Positions 1 to 6,151 of a stretch of DNA of 57,417 nucleotides are shown here, one piece after another. Positions within the stretch are counted from its first letter, which is position 1; every line of letters begins with the position of its first letter. The DNA is from Thiorhodococcus minor (GTDB taxonomy: Bacteria; Pseudomonadota; Gammaproteobacteria; Chromatiales; Chromatiaceae), in assembly GCF_010820565.1 (NCBI RefSeq), contig NZ_JAAIJQ010000037.1, positions 1 through 57,417 on the forward strand, read 5' to 3'. The position numbers and the translations under genes are program-made. Under the pieces are notes generated by a model. That model searched no databases. It saw only the letters and a program-made list of their open reading frames with translations, and was not told where the DNA came from.

Positions 1-481
1 CGAGCCGTGGCTCTAACTCATTGACGCGAAAAGTCTCTTGCTTCTCCGGGTCGGCCTTCGAAGGGATCGTTCCGACGCGTCTCGGCGCCATGCCGAGCGC
101 GTTGAGGAATCTGCCGACGGCGCTCGGGCTACGCTTGAGTCCGGTCAGCTCCTCGATCTTGGCGGCCGCCTCGTTGAGTGTTGCTGGCGGATGCTTGCGG
201 AAATAGGCCTCAAGTCGAAAGCGGTGGCGCTCCAGCTCGCTTGTCGGGCCGTAGAAGTTGAGCTCGGAGAGTTTCTCGATCCCTCCCTCCTGAAACAGCC
301 TGAGGTACTTTCGAAGGGTGTTGCTTGAAACGCCAGCGAGCCGACAAATCTCCTGGTGCTCAAGATCCTGGCTCTTCAACCACAGAACCTCCATGCGCAG
401 GCGCACTCTCGGGTGCTCATGCTCGTAGCGCAAGCGCTTAATTCTTTTCAAGTCTTGCTCAGTAAACTCGATACTGATCAT
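1..481 (-). mobile_element. IS630-family transposase, N-terminal part, cut by the window edge
   Basis: An uninterrupted minus-strand frame begins at an ATG (479-481) and reads about 160 residues to the first base of the window without a stop, so the gene continues outside. The visible part looks like the DNA-binding half of an IS630/Tc1-mariner-type transposase. It has an N-terminal helical region, a helix-turn-helix around residues 45-65 (EICRLAGVSSNTLRKYL), and a second winged-helix segment around 105-135 (LKRSPSAVGRFLNALGM). The catalytic DDE domain would lie outside the window. No frameshift is visible, so the copy may be intact. The family call is from recognised motifs, not from a search. 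Confidence 0.8.
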
Positions 482-600
482 CGGCACATCAAGGTACACG
501 GCGGCTTTACGGTAGCGATAAGCATAAAATAAATACAGCAGGTTAACGAGGCTTACTCAGAGCTAGGTTAAGAGGGCGCAATCTGTGCCTATACGAGGTA
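482..600. mobile_element. Probable outer end of the IS630-like element
   Basis: This stretch between the transposase start and the broken restriction gene holds no reading frame of its own. Homology of the neighbouring restriction-type gene stops at about base 599, at a TA-rich site (gaggtatatctg), which fits the TA target preference of IS630 elements. The other end of the element lies outside the window, so the terminal inverted repeat cannot be confirmed. Confidence 0.4.
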
Positions 601-790
601 TATCTGTGCGACCTCGGGCCGAGCCCGTGCCATTAACTTGGACCGAGGTTCGTCCGATGGTGAATGAAAACTGTGTCTGGTGCGTCAGCGCGTCAGCAGG
701 TAGCCACGGAAATGCCTTACGCAACGCCGCATGAATTTCTGCTTCTAGATCCGCCTCAGTCGCGCCTTGCGTGAGTATCTTCGTCGTCAT
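563..790 (-). pseudogene. N-terminal fragment of a type I restriction R-subunit-like gene
   Basis: The frame starts at ATG 788-790 and encodes 75 residues. The first 64 look like the start of a type I restriction endonuclease/helicase subunit: an acidic helical N-terminus (TEADLEAEIHAALRKAF) followed by the ARGRTDI segment that normally leads into the nuclease core. After residue 64 the resemblance stops and the frame closes 11 codons later in what appears to be IS sequence. The nuclease and helicase parts are absent, so this is a remnant, probably disrupted by the adjacent IS630-like element. The family assignment is moderate. Confidence 0.5.
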
Positions 791-823
791 GGTTACTCAA
801 ACGGATTCTCAAAAAAAAAGAAA

Positions 824-844
824 AAGGGGACGCATTTATTTTCG
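824..844 (+). repeat. Short direct repeat, copy A (ggggacgcatttattttc core)
   Basis: This 21-base sequence recurs at 2238-2260 in the same orientation with one base changed in the core. The two copies bracket the brnTA/tacAT block. Copy A lies at the point where recognisable brnT coding sequence begins, so it may mark a recombination junction. Similar AAAGGGGAC-type words are often seen near transposable or REP-associated sequences; that link is from memory. Confidence 0.55.
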
Positions 845-987
845 ATCAAGAATTGGACGTGTTGGCCGTCCACACTCATGACCCTGGCCCTTTCTGCCGA
901 CGCGGACAACCAGACGATAACGCCATCAGCATCATCTCCGCACGCCCCGCGACACCCTCGGAGCGTCGAGCATACGCACAAAGGTGA
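844..987 (+). pseudogene. brnT: brnT toxin, 5'-truncated remnant
   Basis: The frame ending at TGA 985-987 reads a typical BrnT C-terminus: an LAVHTHD strand, then AISIISARPATPSERRAYAQ. BrnT is a small ribonuclease toxin of about 90 residues. Only about 47 codons remain here, with no start codon and a junction at repeat copy A. The N-terminal half that carries the catalytic histidine and arginine residues is missing. The stop overlaps the GTG start of brnA (GTGA), the arrangement of an intact brnTA operon, so the toxin half has decayed while the antitoxin gene survives. Confidence 0.65.
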
Positions 988-1238
988 CCGACATGCGAGA
1001 CGAGTACGATTTTTCCCAGGCCGAGAGCGGCCCAGTCGTGAAAAGCAGCAAGGAGCGGATCACCATCCGGCTCGATCCCGAAGTCATCCAATGGTTTCGG
1101 GATCAGGTTGCCGGCGGGGGCAATTATCAGACGCTCATCAACGAGGCGCTGCAGGAGCACATCCAACGCAGACAGGGTACCGACCTCGAGGGTCTCTTGC
1201 GCCGCGTCGTTCGCGAGGAGCTGAAGCAAGCAGGCTGA
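984..1238 (+). CDS. brnA: BrnA-family antitoxin (DUF4415)
   Basis: This 84-residue protein is of the BrnA/DUF4415 family, the DNA-binding antitoxin that neutralises BrnT ribonuclease and represses its own operon. The C-terminal half shows the ribbon-helix-helix pattern: a RITIRLDPEVIQWFR strand-helix followed by YQTLINEALQEHI. The GTG start at 984 overlaps the stop of the brnT remnant by four bases. An internal ATG (residue 4) is an alternative start. The partner toxin is truncated, so this is an orphan antitoxin. It could still repress DNA or buffer BrnT made elsewhere in the genome; that is inference. Confidence 0.85.
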   Translation: MTDMRDEYDFSQAESGPVVKSSKERITIRLDPEVIQWFRDQVAGGGNYQTLINEALQEHIQRRQGTDLEGLLRRVVREELKQAG

Positions 1239-1366
1239 AACCCCAGGCGTCTGGCGGCCCAGCAATCGCCGCGATCTCGCGCGCTCCGCGTTACCCATCC
1301 TTCCGCATCGCCTCGCTCGCCGCCTGGACCAGAAAGGCCGAGCGGGTCAAGCTGTTCATGACGGAA

Positions 1367-1879
1367 TCAGAGACCCGTGATCGGGAGTAGCGGACGCAGG
1401 TCTTTGACGAGGAGAAATAGGTGAAGTGGATCGGTTGGGGAGGGCACAAAACCAAAGTGGGCGTAGAAGCTTCGGGCGTCCTCGTCCTTGGCGTGGACCG
1501 CGAAGGTGCGGATACCGCCAATCTCGGCGGCCTGAAGCGTGCGGAGCATGGCGTCTTTGAGCAAGCCCGCGCCGATACCACGACGCTGCCAGGTGACGGC
1601 GACTGCGAGCCGGGCGAGCAGCATGATGGGCACGGGATGGCGGGCGAGCCCCTTGGTCAGTCGCTCCGGAGCATCGTCATAGGCGACCCCGCCGACTACG
1701 AGGGTGTAGAAGCCGATCACCTCATCGTCATGCAGACCGAGATAGGTCTGCGAGGCGTTTGCCTGCTGATTGGTGAAGGCATGGCGTAGGAGGAAACGAT
1801 CGAGCGCCCCGCTGCCGCTCGAGAACCCATCGAGCGGATGGTCGCGCCGCAGCTTCTCGATCCGAAAGCCGGCCGTCAT
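1367..1879 (-). CDS. tacT: GNAT acetyltransferase toxin, TacT-like
   Basis: This 170-residue GCN5-type acetyltransferase is paired with a DUF1778 antitoxin. TacT toxins acetylate the amino group of charged tRNAs and stop translation. The acetyl-CoA binding segment is visible as VTWQRRGIGAGLL near residue 100, and the C-terminal SFYAHFGFVP motif carries the tyrosine usual in this family. ATG 1877-1879 overlaps the antitoxin stop (ATGA), so the two are translationally coupled, antitoxin first. The protein looks full length. Confidence 0.88.
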   Translation of the reverse strand: MTAGFRIEKLRRDHPLDGFSSGSGALDRFLLRHAFTNQQANASQTYLGLHDDEVIGFYTLVVGGVAYDDAPERLTKGLARHPVPIMLLARLAVAVTWQRRGIGAGLLKDAMLRTLQAAEIGGIRTFAVHAKDEDARSFYAHFGFVPSPTDPLHLFLLVKDLRPLLPITGL

Positions 1880-2193
1880 GCCGAGTCGGGCGGATCGAAG
1901 GACGTCGGCTCACGTAAGAGACGCTCGAGGCGTGGCAGCGCGCGGGGTGGGCTATCGAGCGCGGCCATGAAGGCGCTCCAGCGCTCGGCATCGAGCCTAA
2001 AGTGCTGCCGATCGGCCAAGGTCTCGTCGGCGCGCTCCAGTGCACTGCTCAACACGAACTGGCTCACCGACTGGTGGCGCTCCCGGGCTGCGGCACTGAG
2101 CCGCGCCTTCGCCTCGGGCGTGAGCCGCAGATCGAGCTTCGAGCTTCGTGCTTGAGGGGTTGGCATGCGCGTCTCCGGTTGAGTAGAGCTCAT
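1876..2193 (-). CDS. tacA: DUF1778 antitoxin, TacA-like
   Basis: This 105-residue DUF1778 antitoxin has an N-terminal ribbon-helix-helix (KLDLRLTPEAKARLSAAAR, then SVSQFVLSSALERAD) for DNA binding. Its C-terminal tail, with the conserved FRLDAERWSAFMAALD segment, would wrap the acetyltransferase toxin. A later ATG gives a product starting MPTPQARSS; the upstream ATG is preferred because a GGCGGA ribosome site lies before it. The perfect palindrome TTGTCATGACAA just upstream is a likely autoregulatory operator. Confidence 0.88.
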   Translation of the reverse strand: MSSTQPETRMPTPQARSSKLDLRLTPEAKARLSAAARERHQSVSQFVLSSALERADETLADRQHFRLDAERWSAFMAALDSPPRALPRLERLLREPTSFDPPDSA

Positions 2194-2208
2194 GATATCC
2201 GCCAGACA

Positions 2209-2220
2209 TTGTCATGACAA
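2209..2220. promoter_or_regulatory. Palindrome upstream of tacA, probable operator
   Basis: TTGTCATGACAA is a perfect 12-base palindrome 16 bases upstream of the tacA start. Ribbon-helix-helix antitoxins bind such sites to repress their own operons. Function is inferred from position and symmetry. Confidence 0.5.
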
Positions 2221-2237
2221 ACCGAAAAATGGGGACG

Positions 2238-2260
2238 AAAGGGGACACATTTATTTTCGG
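2238..2260 (+). repeat. Short direct repeat, copy B (ggggacacatttattttc core)
   Basis: Second copy of the repeat at 824-844. It overlaps the 3' end of hicB: the last codons and the stop of hicB are supplied by the repeat, as if the repeat had joined to the gene and replaced its natural end. Confidence 0.55.
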
Positions 2261-2529
2261 TGGGACAAATAGCGCTCGACCGCCACCTCGATCACCACCC
2301 ACACCGCCCCGGACAGATCCGGATTTGCCTGGTGAATCGCCAGCGGGCGAAGTTCCGGCAGCGACTCCCCCTCATCCATCAGCAGTTCGACATGGGCGTC
2401 GATCGCCTCGTAGGCATTCTCGATGGCCTGGTCCAGCGTCTCCCCGGCCGAGAAGCATCCGGGCAGGTCTGGCACGGTGACCCCGTAGGCCACGCCATCA
2501 TCGGTGTGCAGCGCCAAGACGAATCGCAC
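2251..2529 (-). CDS. hicB: HicB-family antitoxin
   Basis: This 92-residue HicB antitoxin opens with the degenerate RNase-H-like fold typical of the family: GVAYGVTVPDLPGCFSAG, then DQAIENAYEAIDAHVELL. The start is GTG at 2527-2529, three bases after the stop of hicA, so the two form one operon with toxin first. The expected C-terminal DNA-binding part is short, and the last residues (YLSHRK) are encoded by repeat copy B, suggesting a replaced tail. It should bind and block HicA. Confidence 0.88.
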   Translation of the reverse strand: MRFVLALHTDDGVAYGVTVPDLPGCFSAGETLDQAIENAYEAIDAHVELLMDEGESLPELRPLAIHQANPDLSGAVWVVIEVAVERYLSHRK

Positions 2530-2532
2530 GAA

Positions 2533-2721
2533 TCACTTCCAAGGCCTAACGGCCTGACGGTCGATGCTGCGCAAGGTCGGCAGCGGAATATCGGCTTTCG
2601 GATGCGGAACCGTCACCAAGCCAGGTTGGCCGGGTCGCCGAAACTGGTGATGGGAGCCCTTCACCCGAGCCAGTTCCCAGCCGTCCGCCTGCAACCGATT
2701 GATCACGTCTGCGTTTTTAAT
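2533..2721 (-). CDS. hicA: HicA-family mRNA interferase toxin, start codon non-standard
   Basis: About 62 residues with the double-stranded RNA-binding-like fold of HicA toxins, which cleave mRNA during translation. The core KGSHHQF carries the catalytic histidine, and VTVPHPKADIPLPTLRSI completes the family pattern. The conserved start of the protein (KNADVINRLQADGW) is preceded by ATT at 2719-2721. No ATG, GTG or TTG lies in frame between that point and position 2944. Either ATT is used or the original start was lost where the gene joins the TolC-type remnant. The frame itself is open well upstream. Confidence 0.75.
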   Translation of the reverse strand: MKNADVINRLQADGWELARVKGSHHQFRRPGQPGLVTVPHPKADIPLPTLRSIDRQAVRPWK

Positions 2722-2738
2722 GGTAGGTAGTCTAACCG

Positions 2739-2858
2739 CTGCTGGATCTGCGCCGCGCGGAAGTCGCCAACCGGGTCGCGCTGTACAAGGCCCTCGGCGG
2801 CGGCCTGCATGCGGACAGCGATGATGCGGCAGCGGCTCCCACTGGATCCCGCGCTTGA
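2739..2858 (+). pseudogene. C-terminal remnant of a TolC/NodT-type outer membrane efflux protein
   Basis: A plus-strand frame without a start reads LLDLRRAEVANRVALYKALGGGL, then a short tail and TGA at 2856-2858. The NRVALYKALGGG ending is typical of outer membrane factors of RND efflux systems. Only the last 40 or so codons remain. The break point coincides with the 5' end of hicA, so hicAB probably replaced the rest of an efflux locus. Confidence 0.5.
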
Positions 2859-2899
2859 CGGCGAAGCGGATCCCGCCCGGTGCTCGACGGCTGTCGGGC

Positions 2900-3742
2900 T
2901 CAGGGGATCCGCGGCGAGCGCGCCAGCACGCCCGGCGTGTAGCCATAGGCTCGCTTGAAGAGGCGGGTCAGATGGGGCTGGTCGGCGAACCCGGTCTCGG
3001 CCGCCGCCTCGACGATCCCGACCCCGTGGGCGATGAGCGCATGCGCCCGTTCCAGACGGGCCTGGACCAGCCAGGCATGCGGCGGAAGACCGTAGGCGCG
3101 AGCGAAGGCCCGCAGCAGACGATAGCGTCCGGTACCCGTCGCCTGCTCGAGATCGACCAGGGTCACGGCCTCGGCCAGATGATCGGCGAGAAAGTCGCGC
3201 ACCGACCGGGCCAGGCCGGGCTCGACGGCGTGAGGCCGATTTCTTGCGCGTTCCGCACCATGGACCTGGACGAGATGGCCGAGGGCCGCGAGCAGCCGAC
3301 TCTCCCGCTCCAGGGGATCGGCCGCCCGAAAGACCCGAAAGAAGGCGGCGAGCCGCGCGACCGCCCGCGGATCCTCGATCACGCCGAGGGGAAAGTCCGG
3401 CGGACCCTCGCGCCCCTCGTCCAGGTCGCCGCGCAACCGCGTCAGCATCCCGGCCGGGATCTGCAGGGTCCAATAGGTCCAGCCATCCCGATCGGCCTCG
3501 CCGGTATGGATCTCGCCCGGATCGGCGAGACAGAGGGTGCCGGCCGGGGCGACCAGGCTCCGGCGCCGGTAGACGAATCGGTTGGCGCCGCGCACCACCA
3601 GCCCGACCGTCTAGTCGTCGTGGAAATGACGCGGAAAGGCCAGATGACGGACGTCGGCCCGCCGCACCCACAGAATCTCGTCCCGGTCCTGGATGCGCCA
3701 GCACCGGGTATGCGTCCCCGTTCGGGATTCGAATTCAGCCAC
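2900..3742 (-). pseudogene. AraC-family regulator interrupted by an in-frame TAG
   Basis: The C-terminal part (232 residues from position 3598) is a clear AraC/XylS regulator: a cupin-like sensing half (AGTLCLADPGEIHTGEAD) and two helix-turn-helix motifs, the second around GFADQPHLTRLFKRAYGYTPG. The missing first part is in the same frame upstream: from GTG 3740-3742 it reads a cupin start ending RHLAFPRHFHDD, then TAG at 3611-3613, then TVGLVVRGANRF. A tyrosine codon is expected there, so one base change appears to have broken the gene. A shorter protein starting at 3598 could be made but would lack part of the cupin. The gene overlaps the 3' end of the upstream methyltransferase by eight bases. 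Confidence 0.65.
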
Positions 3743-4547
3743 TCTCGCCTTGCGTTCCCTTGGTGCCGACCGCCTCGAAGAAGAGGTAATAACAGCTCCC
3801 ATCGCCACTGTCCGCCGCCAGGAGATCCTCGATGCCGCGCTCCCAGAGCCGCGCGTCGAAACCTCCCGCCAACGCCCTGGCTCGTACGCCATCGACCATG
3901 GGAACGATGATGCGCCGCATGAAGCCCTCGCGCAGCACCGGATCGCCCGCATCGGCATAAATCAGTATCGGAGCGACGCCCACCTCCGAGAATCCGGCCG
4001 CCGTCAGGAGCCCCCGCAGTCGCCGCCCGATCATGGGATCGCCCCCGAGCCGGCGCTGCTCGGCGATCAGGGCGTCCCAGACGGCCCGCGACGCCGGCGT
4101 CTCCGGCTGAAAGCGGAAGGAACCGTGATCGCCCTCGATCAGGGTCAGGGTCCCGCCCACGCGCAGCATGCCGCGCAGTCGGGCGAGCGCCGTCTCTGGC
4201 CGTTTCAGATGCTCCAGCAGGAAACAGACGAAGACATGATCGAAGACCTCGCCCGTCAAGGGATCCCGGCCCAGATCGCCATGGACGAAGCGAAGGCTGC
4301 GCTCCCATCCGGCGAGACGCGCTCGTGCCAGATCCAGCTGACCGGCATCGACGTCCAGACAGGTCAGATGGATGCCGGGGTTGTCCTCCAACAGGGCCAG
4401 GCTCTGCCGACCACTGCCGCACCCCGGCTCCAGCACCCGGCTGCCGGCCGGGAAGCGGAGGTCGCGGTGCAGGAAGGGACGCAGGATCACCGCCTGATCC
4501 GAGAGACGCTCGGCCTCGCGCCCCGAATAACCGTGAATGTAGCCCAT
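3735..4547 (-). CDS. Class I SAM-dependent methyltransferase
   Basis: This roughly 270-residue Rossmann-fold methyltransferase shows motif I as VLEPGCGSGRQSLALL, an acidic loop LTCLDVDAGQLD, motif II HGDLGRDPL, and a post-motif segment FVCFLLEHLKRPE. The N-terminus MGYIHGYSGREAERLSDQA resembles methyltransferases that act on small molecules or quinone-like substrates; the substrate cannot be read from sequence. An ATG at 4559 is an alternative start. The gene shares a direction with the broken AraC gene, which overlaps its stop, and is divergent from the small protein at 4761. Confidence 0.8.
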   Translation of the reverse strand: MGYIHGYSGREAERLSDQAVILRPFLHRDLRFPAGSRVLEPGCGSGRQSLALLEDNPGIHLTCLDVDAGQLDLARARLAGWERSLRFVHGDLGRDPLTGEVFDHVFVCFLLEHLKRPETALARLRGMLRVGGTLTLIEGDHGSFRFQPETPASRAVWDALIAEQRRLGGDPMIGRRLRGLLTAAGFSEVGVAPILIYADAGDPVLREGFMRRIIVPMVDGVRARALAGGFDARLWERGIEDLLAADSGDGSCYYLFFEAVGTKGTQGESG

Positions 4548-4760
4548 GGTTTCACCCATCTCCGTTTCGCAGTGCAGAGACGGTAGCCGGTGCGGACACC
4601 TTCGTCTTGAAGACTCTTGCAGCCTGCGGAACGGATGGCATGCGGCGCGAAACCGAATGGCGTTCGAAGACCTTGACCCGACGACGACCTCAGGGTCCAT
4701 GCTCGTCCCCGACGCCGCCGATCGGGCGCGCGTCCTGCAACCCACACACGGAGAATCGAG

Positions 4761-4928
4761 ATGACCAAAGACCAGTGGATCGAGCTGTTCCAGGAGATCG
4801 GGCTCGATGAAGACAGCATGCAGCGCTGGCATCGCTGCTTCGAGACCCGCTATCCGGACGGGCACCAGTCCTTCCTCGAATGGCTGAACATCCCGCCCGA
4901 CGAGATCCGCCGCATCCGCGCGGGCTGA
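4761..4928 (+). CDS. 55-residue protein matching the C-terminal domain of the neighbouring MerR regulator
   Basis: A small acidic protein with an ATG preceded by GGAG. The pattern GLDEDSMQRWHRCFE followed by an FLEWLNIPPDEIRRIRA end repeats the last 55 residues of the MerR-type protein encoded next (GLDEEGMRRWHRAFE, then IAADEIAAIRA). It is therefore a free-standing copy of that regulator's C-terminal domain. The function is unknown. It may share a ligand or partner with the regulator, or modulate it; this is inference. It is divergent from the methyltransferase, with about 210 bases between them. Confidence 0.8.
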   Translation: MTKDQWIELFQEIGLDEDSMQRWHRCFETRYPDGHQSFLEWLNIPPDEIRRIRAG

Positions 4929-4940
4929 TCGCGCCAAGGC

Positions 4941-4973
4941 GCGAGCGGCCGAGCCACGCGCTCGGCCGCTCGC
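4941..4973. terminator. Strong GC hairpin between the small protein gene and merR
   Basis: Arms gcgagcggccgag and ctcggccgctcgc are perfectly complementary over 13 bases with a 7-base loop, 12 bases after the small gene's stop. There is only a weak T run, so it is either a terminator or a processing hairpin that separates expression of the small protein from merR. Confidence 0.55.
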
Positions 4974-4998
4974 TTGGAGTCCTTCCCGGAACCGCATC

Positions 4999-5553
4999 AT
5001 GACCGCTAGAACCTGGACCATCGGACAGGTCGCCCGCCGCTTCGGCCTGGCGCGCAGCACCCTCCTCCACTACGACGCCATCGGGCTGCTGGTCCCGAGC
5101 GGACGCAGCGCCGCCCGCTATCGGCTCTATTCGGGGCGCGATCTCGAACGGCTCGAAAAGATCCGCGCCTACCGGTCGACCGGTCTGGCACTGGAGACCA
5201 TCGCCGAGCTGCTGCGGCACGAGGGCGAGGGACTGCGGCCGATACTCGAGGACAGACTCTTCGCCATCCATCAGGAGATCGAACAGCTGCGCGACCAGCA
5301 GAGGCTCATCCTGCGCCTGCTCCAGACCGACGCTCAGGGGCTGGATGCCCCCCTGGTCGACAAGGCGCTGTGGGTCTCGATGCTCCGCGCCGCCGGGCTC
5401 GACGAGGAGGGTATGCGGCGCTGGCATCGCGCCTTCGAACGCCAGGCGCCGGAGGCGCATGAGGTCTTCCTCGTCTCGCTCGGGATCGCGGCGGACGAGA
5501 TTGCCGCTATCCGGGCCTGGTCGAGCGATCCCGATCCCCAGACGCCGGATTGA
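4999..5553 (+). CDS. MerR-family transcriptional regulator
   Basis: This 184-residue protein has an N-terminal MerR DNA-binding domain (WTIGQVARRFGLARSTLLHYDAIGL, residues 6-30, then YRLYSGRDLERLEKI). A dimerisation coiled coil follows (about 85-110). The C-terminal domain of about 60 residues (GLDEEGMRRWHRAFE onward) is duplicated as the independent small protein just upstream. No metal-binding cysteine cluster is seen, so it is not a mercury or copper sensor; the effector is unknown. Its likely targets are the divergent methyltransferase and itself. Confidence 0.85.
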   Translation: MTARTWTIGQVARRFGLARSTLLHYDAIGLLVPSGRSAARYRLYSGRDLERLEKIRAYRSTGLALETIAELLRHEGEGLRPILEDRLFAIHQEIEQLRDQQRLILRLLQTDAQGLDAPLVDKALWVSMLRAAGLDEEGMRRWHRAFERQAPEAHEVFLVSLGIAADEIAAIRAWSSDPDPQTPD

Positions 5554-5588
5554 ATGACTGCCCCTCCTCGTGTCTCGGGCAAACCGAA

Positions 5589-5994
5589 CCGCTCGTCCTG
5601 GTCCTGGTCGTCCTCTCGGCGCTCGACCTGCCACCGGCCAGCTGGATCATCCGGCTGAGCTCGGACATCAAGAATGCCTGGGGCACCGAGCCCGCGCTCG
5701 AACCGCCCTTCGGTCAAGCCGAGGAGGCATCCCCGGCCGCAGCCGGCCCAAGCATCCACGGCCGAGAAAATGACGCCCGAGGAGATCGAGGCACGCTTCG
5801 CGGGAACCGGTCTCGGCCGCAAACGTCTCTCCGAGGTCTGCGAGATGGTCGGGCTGGACGTCCGGACCGGGCAGGAGCGGCTGGCGAGCGTGGGCATCGA
5901 GGCCGCCCCCGACGACGGCATTCGCGACCTGGCCGACGCCAACGGCAAGCGCCCGATCGACCTGCTGGTCATCATCCTCAACGGAAGCCAGTGA
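5589..5994 (+). pseudogene. Remnant of a DUF4405-type membrane protein, frameshifted
   Basis: One frame (from 5589) reads a hydrophobic piece followed by DLPPASWI, a WGTEPA region and PPFGQAEEA, which resembles the end of the membrane part and the PPFGHAE-type linker of DUF4405 proteins. About 60 bases on, another frame reads MTPEEIEARFAGTGLGRKRL and a second repeat (IRDLADANGKRPIDLLVIIL), resembling the soluble tail of the same kind of protein. The two parts need a frameshift near 5765, and the N-terminal membrane helices are missing. The tail from ATG 5770 could still be made as a 74-residue protein. Confidence 0.4.
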
Positions 5995-6151
5995 GCCGGC
6001 CGCCTCTCCCGGCCGCTCACTCAGTCTAGCGGAGGGTCCTTGGATGCGGGCCAATTCACGCTGCAGTCGATTGGGTGCACGGAGGGATGATCGACTGATC
6101 CGATCGAGTGTCAGCATCTGGCGCGACCGAGTGCACCGGACGGCCCTCCGG

